Below, in pieces: positions 7,514 through 14,744 of a stretch of DNA of 32,856 nt (positions are counted from its first letter, which is position 1; every line of letters starts with the position of its first letter). The position numbers and the translations under genes are program-made. The notes beneath the pieces were generated by a model. That model did not search any database, was not told the DNA's origin, and worked only from the letters and a program-made list of their open reading frames with translations. The stretch is from Novosphingobium sp. (lineage in GTDB: Bacteria > Pseudomonadota > Alphaproteobacteria > Sphingomonadales > Sphingomonadaceae): the NCBI RefSeq assembly GCF_019748365.1, contig NZ_JAIEPN010000121.1, positions 1-32,856 on the forward strand. Reading direction: 5' to 3'.

Positions 7514-9084
7514 GCCTTGCCTCCACGCTGTGCGGCATAGGCCGCCGGCCAGATCCCCTGCTTGCCTGGCGCAACGATTCCATTGGGATCGAGCGCGTTC
7601 TTCACTTTCTCGGTCATCCGCCGCAGCGCCTGATTGTTGAAGCCGAAGGTATCGGCCACCGGGTCCATCCAGCCCAGATGCGTGCGGTACTCGGCATAGC
7701 CCGCCTTGGCCGTCTCCACGATCAGCGCATCGAACAGCTTGCGCATGTTCGCCACCATTTCCGGTTGATCGCGATCATACATCAGCATGTTGATATTGTT
7801 GGCAAAGCGCCCGCCGATAGTGAAGCTCGCATAGAAGTCCACATCGTGATCGGCAATGATCTTCCGGCTGCGCTTCAGTTGGTCCATCACGTGATGGCCT
7901 GTCGCTGGCACCACGGGCGAGAAGCCCATGTGCGCCCCGCGCCCGCCGATCCAGTCGGACATCTGCAGCGGCACAGCAGAGGGCACACCCATCGTCGTCT
8001 CGTACTGGCCGATGGGATCACCCTGCCGCCACCAATGCTCGGCAGGCGCCGCATCAAGGTGCCGCTTCATCGCCGCCTTGACCACTTCCGCGCGCGCCCT
8101 GACCACCGGCTCCTCGCCATAGAGCCTGAGCGCCACCTGCCAGTAGCCCAGCTTGTACTGCTTCAGCAGCTCCTGCACCCGCCATTCGGGGATCGCCCCC
8201 GGCTTGTCCCAGAAGTCCTTGCGCTGGCCTTTCAGCACCATCTTGCCCAGCCACGAGGGCACGAACACGTTCTGGTCGATCAGGCCCGAAATCTTGAGCG
8301 GGGCAATCGTGTCGATCACCCAGGCAATGTCTTCCTCGTTCGGGATATCCCAGACGATCTCGAGGCTGGTTTCGGGCGCAGGCTGCAGCCACACGCCCGC
8401 CTTGGTCACCACACCCAGGTTCGATTGCGTGAACGCCAGATCGAAGGTCGGCCCATAGCTGAACGGGAACAAGTGCCAGGCGGGGTTCCCCTCCATCGCG
8501 CCCATGCCGGTGCGCACCAGATCGCCGTCGGGCAGCACCGCCTCGATCCCGCACAGGTTGCGCGCATGGAGGCCATACGAGGTATACCCGATCCCGTGAT
8601 CGAGCGCGTTGCCCAGCACCGATCCCCAGGCATTGCCCGGCACCGAAAGCCACAGCGGCGCCTTTTCGCGCTGGATCGCGTCGTAAAGATCAAAGAAGCC
8701 CACCCCCGGCTCGACCACGCAGTAGGACAGCTTGCTGTCGAGCTCGAGGATCTTGTTCATGCGCCCAAGGTCGAGCACGATCGAGCCCGCCAGGCGCGGT
8801 GCGGCGGTGCCGTATCCCAGGTTCTTGCCGCGCGCGACGGGCCAGAGCGGCGTCTTGTGCTCGTTCGCCAGCCGCACGATCGCGCGCACTTCCTCGACAC
8901 TCGCGGGCGCAATCGCCGCGCCTGCGGGCCATTCCTCGGACGAGCCCGGCGCATAGACATCGGAATAGGCGTCGCGGTCGGCGTCGCTCGCCATGACCCA
9001 ATCCTTGCCCACCACCTTAGCCGAGGCGGCAAGCATCGCATCAAACGCTTTGGGGCTGACGCGGGGCGGCAGATGCAGCTTCAC
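7510..9084 (-). CDS. VAO/PCMH-family FAD-dependent 4-alkylphenol (eugenol or vanillyl alcohol type) dehydrogenase
   Basis: A 524-aa flavoprotein of the vanillyl-alcohol oxidase / p-cresol methylhydroxylase family, oxidising para-alkylphenols through a quinone methide. The N-terminal PP-type FAD domain has PVARGKNLGYG at 82-92. Tyr466-Arg467 in AEYRTHL match the phenolate-binding Tyr-Arg of VAO. His385 in GAHMGFSP aligns with the VAO histidine that binds FAD covalently, whereas PCMH uses Tyr. The VAO catalytic Asp region reads WLSVPGNAWGS, with Gly at the Asp position. I chose the GTG at 9084, with GGGAGA 9 bases upstream; the family-like sequence begins there. It is the first gene of an overlapping trio with a cytochrome c and a Tat-type protein. 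No clear Sec signal is visible. Eugenol, 4-propylguaiacol or vanillyl alcohol are possible substrates. Confidence 0.88.
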   Translation of the reverse strand: MKLHLPPRVSPKAFDAMLAASAKVVGKDWVMASDADRDAYSDVYAPGSSEEWPAGAAIAPASVEEVRAIVRLANEHKTPLWPVARGKNLGYGTAAPRLAGSIVLDLGRMNKILELDSKLSYCVVEPGVGFFDLYDAIQREKAPLWLSVPGNAWGSVLGNALDHGIGYTSYGLHARNLCGIEAVLPDGDLVRTGMGAMEGNPAWHLFPFSYGPTFDLAFTQSNLGVVTKAGVWLQPAPETSLEIVWDIPNEEDIAWVIDTIAPLKISGLIDQNVFVPSWLGKMVLKGQRKDFWDKPGAIPEWRVQELLKQYKLGYWQVALRLYGEEPVVRARAEVVKAAMKRHLDAAPAEHWWRQGDPIGQYETTMGVPSAVPLQMSDWIGGRGAHMGFSPVVPATGHHVMDQLKRSRKIIADHDVDFYASFTIGGRFANNINMLMYDRDQPEMVANMRKLFDALIVETAKAGYAEYRTHLGWMDPVADTFGFNNQALRRMTEKVKNALDPNGIVAPGKQGIWPAAYAAQRGGKA

Positions 9085-9110
9085 CGGCGGTATTCTCCCA
9101 TGTCTATTTT

Positions 9111-9124
9111 CTACCAATTGTTAG
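9111..9124 (-). promoter_or_regulatory. Putative operator, dyad site C
   Basis: Coding strand CTAACAATTGGTAG, 13 of 14 to the idealised dyad, followed by AAA giving a TAGAAA sequence that could be a -10 box. It lies 27-40 bases upstream of the GTG of the flavoprotein. A longer match, ACAACGCTA then CA, TTG and TAGAA, is shared with site E at 16700. Confidence 0.65.
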
Positions 9125-9168
9125 CGTTGTGCCGCGAGACGCGTTTGTCGTCAAGCAAAACTCCTCAA

Positions 9169-9283
9169 TCCGTTCGTCCCGAGTGAAGTCGAGGGACATG
9201 GGCCGAGCGAAGCCGAGGCCCCGTCCAACCCGTTCTCGGCTTCGCTCGAACTTGGCCCCTCGACTACGCTCGGGACGAACGGA
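9169..9283. repeat. Intergenic inverted repeat (115 bp)
   Basis: Outer arms TCCGTTCGTCCCGAG (9169-9183) and CTCGGGACGAACGGA (9269-9283) are perfectly complementary, and inner arms GAGCGAAGCCGAG and CTCGGCTTCGCTC also pair. It fills most of the gap between the DUF3237 stop and the dyad upstream of the flavoprotein, and may act as a transcription terminator for the DUF3237 operon. The same TTCGCTCGA-type core occurs in the repeats at 14525 and 23913. Confidence 0.8.
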
Positions 9284-9293
9284 TCTGGGCAAT

Positions 9294-9791
9294 TCACGTC
9301 AGCGCATAATACCGCACGTGATTGCCATCGGGCCGCCGCTCGCCGACGCCGATGAACACGTGCCGCGTCAGCCAGTCATGCGGCCCCTTGCTGGTTTCAA
9401 ATGTCGGCTGCGCGCGCAGATAGTATTCGGCATGTGGCACCGGCGCGCCGCCCGCAAAAGCCCAGTTGCGCAGCCGCTCCATCGTCCCCGGCTCGCGGCC
9501 CCACAGGAACCCCTTGTTCTGCATGTAGATCAGCGTGCCATCATCGACCTCGAGCATATAGCGCGCATCGAACACCGCGGTGTCATCGGGCCGGAAGAAG
9601 GCATAATCGCCCCCCGAATTGGGCACTGCACGGCCCTTCAGCCGCGGCCCCTCGAACTCGCCGCTGTCGACATAGACCGCGCTGCGCATGCCCCCCGTCG
9701 GCACATCGGGGATCGCCTGCACCCGCGTGAAGCGCAAGGTGCAGGCAAAGGCGAACTCAAGTCGCGGGTTGTCGAGAGTGGAGAAGTCCAT
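9294..9791 (-). CDS. DUF3237 family protein
   Basis: A 165-aa protein that I assign to DUF3237 from its length and layout: LEFAFACTLRFTRVQAI at the start, a central GGDYAFFRPDDTAVFDARYMLEVDDG and a C-terminal FIGVGERRPDGNHVRYYAL. Family members are small beta-barrel proteins of unknown function. No signal peptide or cofactor motif is seen. The ATG at 9791 lies 11 bp after the PQQ dehydrogenase stop, with AAGGG upstream, so it is the third gene of the NTF2-like / PQQ / DUF3237 unit. DUF3237 genes next to NTF2-like and SDR genes suggest a shared catabolic role, but the reaction is unknown. Confidence 0.85.
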   Translation of the reverse strand: MDFSTLDNPRLEFAFACTLRFTRVQAIPDVPTGGMRSAVYVDSGEFEGPRLKGRAVPNSGGDYAFFRPDDTAVFDARYMLEVDDGTLIYMQNKGFLWGREPGTMERLRNWAFAGGAPVPHAEYYLRAQPTFETSKGPHDWLTRHVFIGVGERRPDGNHVRYYALT

Positions 9792-9802
9792 GGTGCAACC
9801 CT

Positions 9803-11974
9803 TCAGTAATTCGAGAGAATGGTCAGGCTCGGCCCATCCAGCGGCTTGCCCGCCTTCACCTTCGCCAGTTCATCGGCCCGCGTCTGCTTCTGCTGGTCGA
9901 TCAGATAGGCGTGGATCGCATCGGCATCGCCGGGCGAGAGGATATCATCCCAGCGCGGCATCCCGCCCGGCACGAGCGCGCCTTCCAATACAATCTGGCG
10001 GAACATTTCGTGCGTCCCCGGCTGCATCCGGCGCAAATCCGGCGTGATCGAGCGGTGCCGGTTGGCATGGCAGATCGCGCAATTGCCGAAGAACAACCCC
10101 TGCCCGCGCGCGATGGTCTCCGCTGTCACGCCCGCCGCCTGCGCCGGCGGCTCGGGCGCGACTTCCAGCGGCGGCAGGAGCGGCGGCTGTTTCACCTTGC
10201 CCCCGCCCAGCCTGAACACCAGCAGCCGGTTGAGGTTCCCCCGGTCATAAGCCGCCGCATAGCGCGGCACGAACGGGAACCCGCCTCCGCCCCACCCGGC
10301 CATGACCGCGATATACTGCACACCGTTCACTTCGTAGGTCATCGGCGCCGCCATGATCGGCGTGCCCGTTTCGATGCGCTTCAGCACCGCGCCGGTCCTG
10401 GCGTCGCGCACATAAAGCCGCCCGCCCACATCGCCGTGGATCAGCAGCCCCGAGGCTGTCGTCAGCACGCCCGCGCGGTCCTGCCAGCCCGCGGTGTTCG
10501 CCGCCCACACCGTCCGCCCCGTCAGCGGCTCGATCGCCCGGATCTGCGCGGTGCCGGGATCCTTCAGCGCCTCGGCATAAGCGGGCAGCGCACGCACCGC
10601 ATCGGCGATAGGCGGCGGGAACATCGCCAGCGCGTCCTTGACGTCGGTCGTGAAGATCAGCGCCGCATCGTTGTTGAGCCCGCGCGCCTTCAAGGGCTTC
10701 TGCCCCGGCGTCATGAAGATCAGGTTCCCGAGATCGAGCACCGCCGCATAGTAGAGCCCGGTTGCCGGATCGAACGACGCGGGATGCCAGTTGCGCGCGC
10801 CGGGTGTGGCCGGAAACACGATCTTCGGCCCTGCGGTATAGTCGCTGTCCTCAGGCGTCAGGATCGGCCGTCCGGTGGCGGGATCGATGCCCTTGGCCCA
10901 GTTCATCCGCACCAGCGGATTGGCCTTGAGCAGTTTCCCGCTCGCCCGGTCAATCACATAGAGGAAGCCGTTCTTGGGCGCATGGAGGATCACGGAGCGA
11001 TCCGCCCCATCCACCTTGAGGTGCGTCAGGATCAGCGGCTGGGTCGAGGTGAAGTCCCAGTTGTCCCCCGGCGTCTCCTGATAGTGCCAGACCATCCGGC
11101 CCGTCTTGGGATCAAGCGCGACCAGACTGCCGAGATAGAGGTTGTCCCCGCCCGCAGGGCTGCGCTTCGAAGTCGCGTAGGGTCCGCCATTGCCGGTGCC
11201 GACGAGCAGGTACCCGGTCTCGGGATCGAACACGATCGCATCCCACGGCGCCCCGCCGCCGCCCACATCCCAGCGGCTCTTCGGGTCCCAGGTCTTCAGC
11301 GCCGCTTCAAGCTCGGGCGTTTCCTGCGGTCCCAGCGCCGGATCCTTCGGCACCACGTGCCAGCGCCAGCGCAGCTTGCCCGTCTCCAGATCGAGCGCCG
11401 TGACATAGCCGCGCACGTCGTATTCCGCGCCCGCCATGCCGATGACGACGACATCGCCGGCAATCTCCGGCGCGCCGGTCGAATTGTCGCCCTTGCGGCG
11501 GTCTTCGATGAAGTCGGTCTTCCACACCACCGCGCCGGTCTTGGCATCGAGCGCATAGAGCCAGCCATCAAGCGTCGCGACATAGACCTTGCCCCGCGCC
11601 ACCGCCACGCCGCGGTTGACCATGTCGCAGCACGCCGTGCGGTTGAGCTGCATGTCGACTTCGGGCTCGAAGGCCCAGAGCTGCTTGCCCGTCGCGGCAT
11701 CGAAGGCATAGGCCCGGCCCGCAACGCCCGAGGTATAGAGCACCCCGCCGACCATCACCGGCGTCGCTTCCATCCCGCGCATGGTGCCCAGTTCGGCCTG
11801 CCAGGCGAGGCCCAGCGCGCCGACATTGCCCGCGTTGATCTGCGTCAGCGCCGAATGATGCGTCTTGCCCGCATCCCCGCCCGGGCTGGTCCATTCGCTA
11901 CCGGCCCCGACCATGGGTGGCGCCGCGCCGAGTGCGCAGGCGGCGAGGACAGCAAGCGCAAACCGCCGGATCAT
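9803..11974 (-). CDS. PQQ-dependent quinohemoprotein alcohol dehydrogenase, calcium-type signature
   Basis: A 723-aa paralogue of the enzyme at 1212. It has a signal peptide (residues 1-18 or so), a PQQ propeller with vicinal Cys115-Cys116 (CCDMVNRG), metal-site Glu184 in GAE and Asn262 in GTGN, and catalytic Asp307 in NWDFTSTQ. The C-terminal cytochrome domain has C632-AI-C635-H636 and a likely axial Met672. Thr309 stands two residues after the catalytic Asp, as in calcium quinohemoproteins, in contrast to Asp327 of the paralogue. The ATG at 11974 overlaps the stop of the NTF2-like gene by four bases (ATGA); a GTG four codons earlier is less likely. Expected to oxidise an alcohol in the periplasm and pass electrons through its own haem. 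Confidence 0.92.
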   Translation of the reverse strand: MIRRFALAVLAACALGAAPPMVGAGSEWTSPGGDAGKTHHSALTQINAGNVGALGLAWQAELGTMRGMEATPVMVGGVLYTSGVAGRAYAFDAATGKQLWAFEPEVDMQLNRTACCDMVNRGVAVARGKVYVATLDGWLYALDAKTGAVVWKTDFIEDRRKGDNSTGAPEIAGDVVVIGMAGAEYDVRGYVTALDLETGKLRWRWHVVPKDPALGPQETPELEAALKTWDPKSRWDVGGGGAPWDAIVFDPETGYLLVGTGNGGPYATSKRSPAGGDNLYLGSLVALDPKTGRMVWHYQETPGDNWDFTSTQPLILTHLKVDGADRSVILHAPKNGFLYVIDRASGKLLKANPLVRMNWAKGIDPATGRPILTPEDSDYTAGPKIVFPATPGARNWHPASFDPATGLYYAAVLDLGNLIFMTPGQKPLKARGLNNDAALIFTTDVKDALAMFPPPIADAVRALPAYAEALKDPGTAQIRAIEPLTGRTVWAANTAGWQDRAGVLTTASGLLIHGDVGGRLYVRDARTGAVLKRIETGTPIMAAPMTYEVNGVQYIAVMAGWGGGGFPFVPRYAAAYDRGNLNRLLVFRLGGGKVKQPPLLPPLEVAPEPPAQAAGVTAETIARGQGLFFGNCAICHANRHRSITPDLRRMQPGTHEMFRQIVLEGALVPGGMPRWDDILSPGDADAIHAYLIDQQKQTRADELAKVKAGKPLDGPSLTILSNY

Positions 11975-12828
11975 AGCGAATCCCACGGGCTCGGCATCCG
12001 ATAGGGCACCGTGATGAAGTTCGCCTCGATCTGCTCGATCATGCCATGGTCGATCTTGAACAGCTCGGAGATATAGAAGCTGTGCGGCCGCCGCACCGGG
12101 CTTTTCACCGTGCGCCCGTCGGTCAGCTGGTATTCGTCGATGCGGCCCGAATGGTCGATGAAGCCATAGGCCAGCACCAGCCCCCGCTCCTCGTCCACCA
12201 GCGGAAACCGCCGCGCGCGCAGGTCGTCGTCGTAGCGATAATTACCCATGCGGAACTGCTCCTCGCAGCCCAGCGCCGAGACCGGCACGATCTTCGCAAA
12301 CTCCGGGTTGCGCGTCGTCTGGACGCCGTTTTCCACGCGGTTGCAATCGGGATGGAACTTCGTGTGGATCGTCCCGTCGTTCCGCTGCAGCGTATCGAAA
12401 TAGCCGTTCGACAGCGCGATCATCTCCGCGCGCGGCACCGGGGCCACCACTTCGCGATGGAGGATCGGCTTGTCCCAATAACGCGGGTTCTCGAACTTGA
12501 TGCCGCTGTCCGATTGCCGCACGATCAACATCTCGCACTCGGCGATCTGTCCGGACTCGGTGATCTTGAGCCGCAAAGTGAAGGCCGATTCCTCGATCGC
12601 CTCGATCACCGTGCCGAAATAGCCGACCTGCCCGGCTCGCGTATCGGCGAAGCGCAGCTGGTAATCGCCGAGCTTCTGGATCGTCCCCCACACCCCGTCG
12701 CCGATTTCGAGCATCACGTTGTTTTCGCTATGAAACGCGCCAGGAGCCCAGTCCAGCCGGGTGTGATCGCCTGCATTCAGCGCGGCGAGGAACGTGTCGA
12801 GTGCGGCGTAAAGACCAGCGCGGTCCAT
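11971..12828 (-). CDS. Tandem NTF2/SnoaL-like protein, unknown activity
   Basis: A 285-aa protein without signal peptide. Two halves of about 130 residues each look like NTF2-like domains: the first starts MDRAGLYAALDTFLAALNAGD, the second near EMIALSNGYFDTLQRNDGT, both typical first helices of that fold, and the second half ends SFYISELFKIDHGMIEQIEANF, the usual closing strands. NTF2-like proteins include cofactor-free lyases, isomerases and cyclases as well as binding proteins. The ATG at 12828 is preceded by GGGAGAG; an in-frame ATG at 12870 would place the start next to the operator dyad and has a poor ribosome-binding site. It leads the PQQ/DUF3237 operon and is coupled to the PQQ gene by ATGA. 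Confidence 0.8.
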   Translation of the reverse strand: MDRAGLYAALDTFLAALNAGDHTRLDWAPGAFHSENNVMLEIGDGVWGTIQKLGDYQLRFADTRAGQVGYFGTVIEAIEESAFTLRLKITESGQIAECEMLIVRQSDSGIKFENPRYWDKPILHREVVAPVPRAEMIALSNGYFDTLQRNDGTIHTKFHPDCNRVENGVQTTRNPEFAKIVPVSALGCEEQFRMGNYRYDDDLRARRFPLVDEERGLVLAYGFIDHSGRIDEYQLTDGRTVKSPVRRPHSFYISELFKIDHGMIEQIEANFITVPYRMPSPWDSL

Positions 12829-12873
12829 AATCTCTCCCATGAGGCTTTGACGCCTTTCGTTTTCCGGCATACC

Positions 12874-12887
12874 GTATCAAATGTTAG
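12874..12887. promoter_or_regulatory. Putative operator in divergent promoter, dyad site G
   Basis: Plus strand GTATCAAATGTTAG (minus CTAACATTTGATAC), 12 of 14 to the idealised dyad. It is followed on the plus strand by AAT, so TAGAAT could be the -10 box for the gene at 12908. It lies between two divergent operons, 46 bases from the start at 12828 and 20 from the start at 12908, and could control both. Confidence 0.6.
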
Positions 12888-12907
12888 AATAAAAGGGGAG
12901 AGAGTCG

Positions 12908-13297
12908 ATGGCGCGAACCGCCGCCGAACAGGCCAACCACGACCTCGTGATCGAGATGTACCACAAGGTCCTCATCGCCATGGATAGCTCTGCGGTCGAC
13001 CGCTACATTTCGCCCGATTACATCCAGCACTCGATGCTTGCCCCGCCCGGCGTTGATGCGCTCAAAGCCTTTCTCGACCATGTAAAAGTGGAATCCCCCG
13101 ATGCGAAGCAGACCATCCACCGCAGCTTTGCCGAGGGCGATCACGTGATCGTCCACACCCATGTCGAGCGCTGGCAGGGCGATCCAGGCCTTGCCGTGGT
13201 CGATATCTTCCGCTGCGAAAATGGCATGATCGTCGAGCACTGGGACGTGCTGCAGGACGTGCCCGCGAACCCCGTCAATCCCAACTCGATGTTCTGA
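12908..13297 (+). CDS. NTF2/SnoaL-like protein (cytoplasmic)
   Basis: A 129-aa SnoaL-like protein of the type annotated as predicted SnoaL-like enzymes. It starts with the helix AEQANHDLVIEMYHKVL and contains DRYISPDYIQHSMLAPPG, DHVIVHTHVE and MIVEHWDVLQDVP. The YIQH and EHWDV motifs contribute pocket residues in this group. GGGGAGAGAG precedes the ATG. It is the first gene of a plus-strand trio (NTF2-like, secreted NTF2-like, SDR) facing the PQQ operon across site G. It is clearly related to the next gene, sharing YIQH, HWDV and the closing N-x-MF, but lacks a signal peptide. Confidence 0.88.
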   Translation: MARTAAEQANHDLVIEMYHKVLIAMDSSAVDRYISPDYIQHSMLAPPGVDALKAFLDHVKVESPDAKQTIHRSFAEGDHVIVHTHVERWQGDPGLAVVDIFRCENGMIVEHWDVLQDVPANPVNPNSMF

Positions 13298-13308
13298 AAG
13301 GAAGCCCG

Positions 13309-13764
13309 ATGCGCCTCGCTGCCCTCTCCGCCCTTGCGCTGCTGGCCCTCGCCCCCGCTGCCGAAGCGAAGACCTGCAAGCTCACCCCCAAGCAGGTCGT
13401 CACCCAGTTCCTCCATGAATTCTACATCGAGAAGAAGGTGCGCTCCTCGTTCGAGAAGTGGGTCGATCCGGGCTATATCCAGCACAACCCCTATGCCCAG
13501 ACCGGGCGCGAGGCGGCCATCGCGTTCCTCACGAAGTTCGTTGAAAGCACCCCCGGTCAGCGCACGAAGATCCACCGCATCATCGCGGACGGAAACCTTG
13601 TCGCCGCGCACAGCCACGGCTGGCAGGAAGACGGCACACCCGAACAGAAGCGCGGCTTTGCCGTGGTCGACATGTTCCGCGTAAAGGGCTGCAAGGTCAT
13701 GGAACACTGGGACGTGATCAGCCCGGTGCCCGAAGTGTCCGCCAACACCAACACGATGTTCTGA
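13309..13764 (+). CDS. NTF2/SnoaL-like protein with signal peptide
   Basis: A 151-aa homologue of the preceding gene with an added Sec signal peptide, MRLAALSALALLALAPAAEA, cleaved near residue 20. The mature part has DPGYIQHNPYAQTG, NLVAAHSHG and KVMEHWDVISPVP, matching its neighbour position by position, and Cys residues in KTCKLT and KGCKV that could form a disulphide in the periplasm. It starts 11 bp after the previous stop. The pair looks like a tandem duplication in which one copy was retargeted outside the cytoplasm. A cofactor-free lyase or binding role in the periplasm, alongside PQQ enzymes and flavocytochrome, is inferred. Confidence 0.87.
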   Translation: MRLAALSALALLALAPAAEAKTCKLTPKQVVTQFLHEFYIEKKVRSSFEKWVDPGYIQHNPYAQTGREAAIAFLTKFVESTPGQRTKIHRIIADGNLVAAHSHGWQEDGTPEQKRGFAVVDMFRVKGCKVMEHWDVISPVPEVSANTNTMF

Positions 13765-13771
13765 GGGGCCG

Positions 13772-14512
13772 ATGCGCTTTACCGACAAATGCGTCGTCAT
13801 CCTTGGCGGCAATGCGGGGATCGGGCTTGCTGCGGCGAGGATGTTCGCCGCCGAGGGCGCGAAACTGGCAATCACCGGGCGCAACCGGGAGACCCTTGGC
13901 CTGGCTGCCGAGGAGCTGGGCGCGCTCGGTATCGTGGCGGACATGGGTGATGTCGCGCAGACCAAAGCTGCCCTCGCCGAAATCGAGCACAGCCTCGGCG
14001 GGATCGACGTGCTCTTCGTCAATGCCGGTGTCGGCGGATTCGCCGCCATGCCCCATGTTACCGAGGAGTTCTGGGACGGCATCCACAGTGTCAACCTGCG
14101 CGGCGCCTTCTTCGCGATCCAGAATGCGTTGCCGCTGCTGCGCGATGGCGGCGCGATCGTCATCACCGGTTCGATCGGCGCCGAACTCGCGCTGGCCGGC
14201 AATGTCGCCTATGCTTCGGCCAAGGCCGGCCTGCGCGCCATGGCGAGAACCGTCGGCAAGGAACTCCTCCCCCGCCAGATCCGCGTCAACATGGTGAGCC
14301 CCGGCCCGACCGAGACCGAAATCTTCAAGCGCGGCGCGAGCGAGGCGGAAATCGAAGCCACCCGTGCGATGCTCGGCGGTGTGGTGCCGCTGGGGCGCAT
14401 GGGCGAAGCGGAGGAGGTGGCCCGCGCGGTCCTGTTCCTCGCCAGCAAGGAAGCCAGCTTCATCAACGGGGTCGATCTTTATGTCGACGGGGGATGTGTG
14501 GAGCTGGGATAA
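13772..14512 (+). CDS. Short-chain dehydrogenase/reductase (SDR)
   Basis: A 246-aa classical SDR: cofactor motif GGNAGIG at 12-18, NAGVGG near 84-89, catalytic Ser134, Tyr147 and Lys151 (YASAKAG), and the C-terminal FINGVDLYVDGG common to the family. TGR at 35-37 after the second strand leaves the cofactor choice open between NAD and NADP. It begins 7 bp after the secreted NTF2-like gene and closes the plus-strand trio. Likely oxidises or reduces a hydroxyl or keto group of an aromatic side chain; the exact substrate is not readable. The inverted repeats downstream probably end the transcript. Confidence 0.92.
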   Translation: MRFTDKCVVILGGNAGIGLAAARMFAAEGAKLAITGRNRETLGLAAEELGALGIVADMGDVAQTKAALAEIEHSLGGIDVLFVNAGVGGFAAMPHVTEEFWDGIHSVNLRGAFFAIQNALPLLRDGGAIVITGSIGAELALAGNVAYASAKAGLRAMARTVGKELLPRQIRVNMVSPGPTETEIFKRGASEAEIEATRAMLGGVVPLGRMGEAEEVARAVLFLASKEASFINGVDLYVDGGCVELG

Positions 14513-14524
14513 CCCACAACGAGA

Positions 14525-14595
14525 CCGTTCGTGTTGAGCGAAGTCGAGACACCACACGCAGCACTTGGTGTCTCGACTTCGCTCGACACGAACGG
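14525..14595. repeat. Intergenic inverted repeat, hairpin of about 30-bp arms
   Basis: Arms at 14525-14554 (starting CCGTTCGTGTTGAGCGAAG) and 14566-14595 (ending CGCTCGACACGAACGG) are almost perfectly complementary around an 11-base loop. It lies between convergent genes and could act as a bidirectional terminator. The right arm recurs at 23913-23934. Confidence 0.85.
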
Positions 14596-14640
14596 GGTTG
14601 AAGTCTGTTGGACCGCGATGACAACACACAGGATCGTCGG

Positions 14641-14720
14641 CCCGTGCTTGACACGGGCCTTGGCTTTTCTTTCCCAGCGCCGCGCCAGAAGAACAGCCAA
14701 GCCCCGTGTCAAGCACGGGG
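14641..14720. repeat. Second intergenic inverted repeat
   Basis: Left arm CCCGTGCTTGACACGGG followed by CCTTGGC and right arm GCCAAGCCCCGTG followed by TCAAGCACGGG pair with one mismatch over about 24 bases. Each arm also holds a short internal hairpin. It lies just beyond the aldehyde dehydrogenase stop and may terminate it. A degraded relative of the left arm is at 20366. Confidence 0.8.
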
Positions 14721-14744
14721 CGACGGAAAAGGTATCATCCGGGG

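Noticed and set aside
9085..9117. TTG start at 9117 for the flavoprotein
   Set aside because: It would put the start codon inside the dyad at 9111-9124; the GTG at 9084 has a good ribosome-binding site and the family-like N-terminus.
14525..14720. CRISPR-like repeats
   Set aside because: Repeats are inverted pairs rather than regularly spaced direct repeats, and no cas gene is present.
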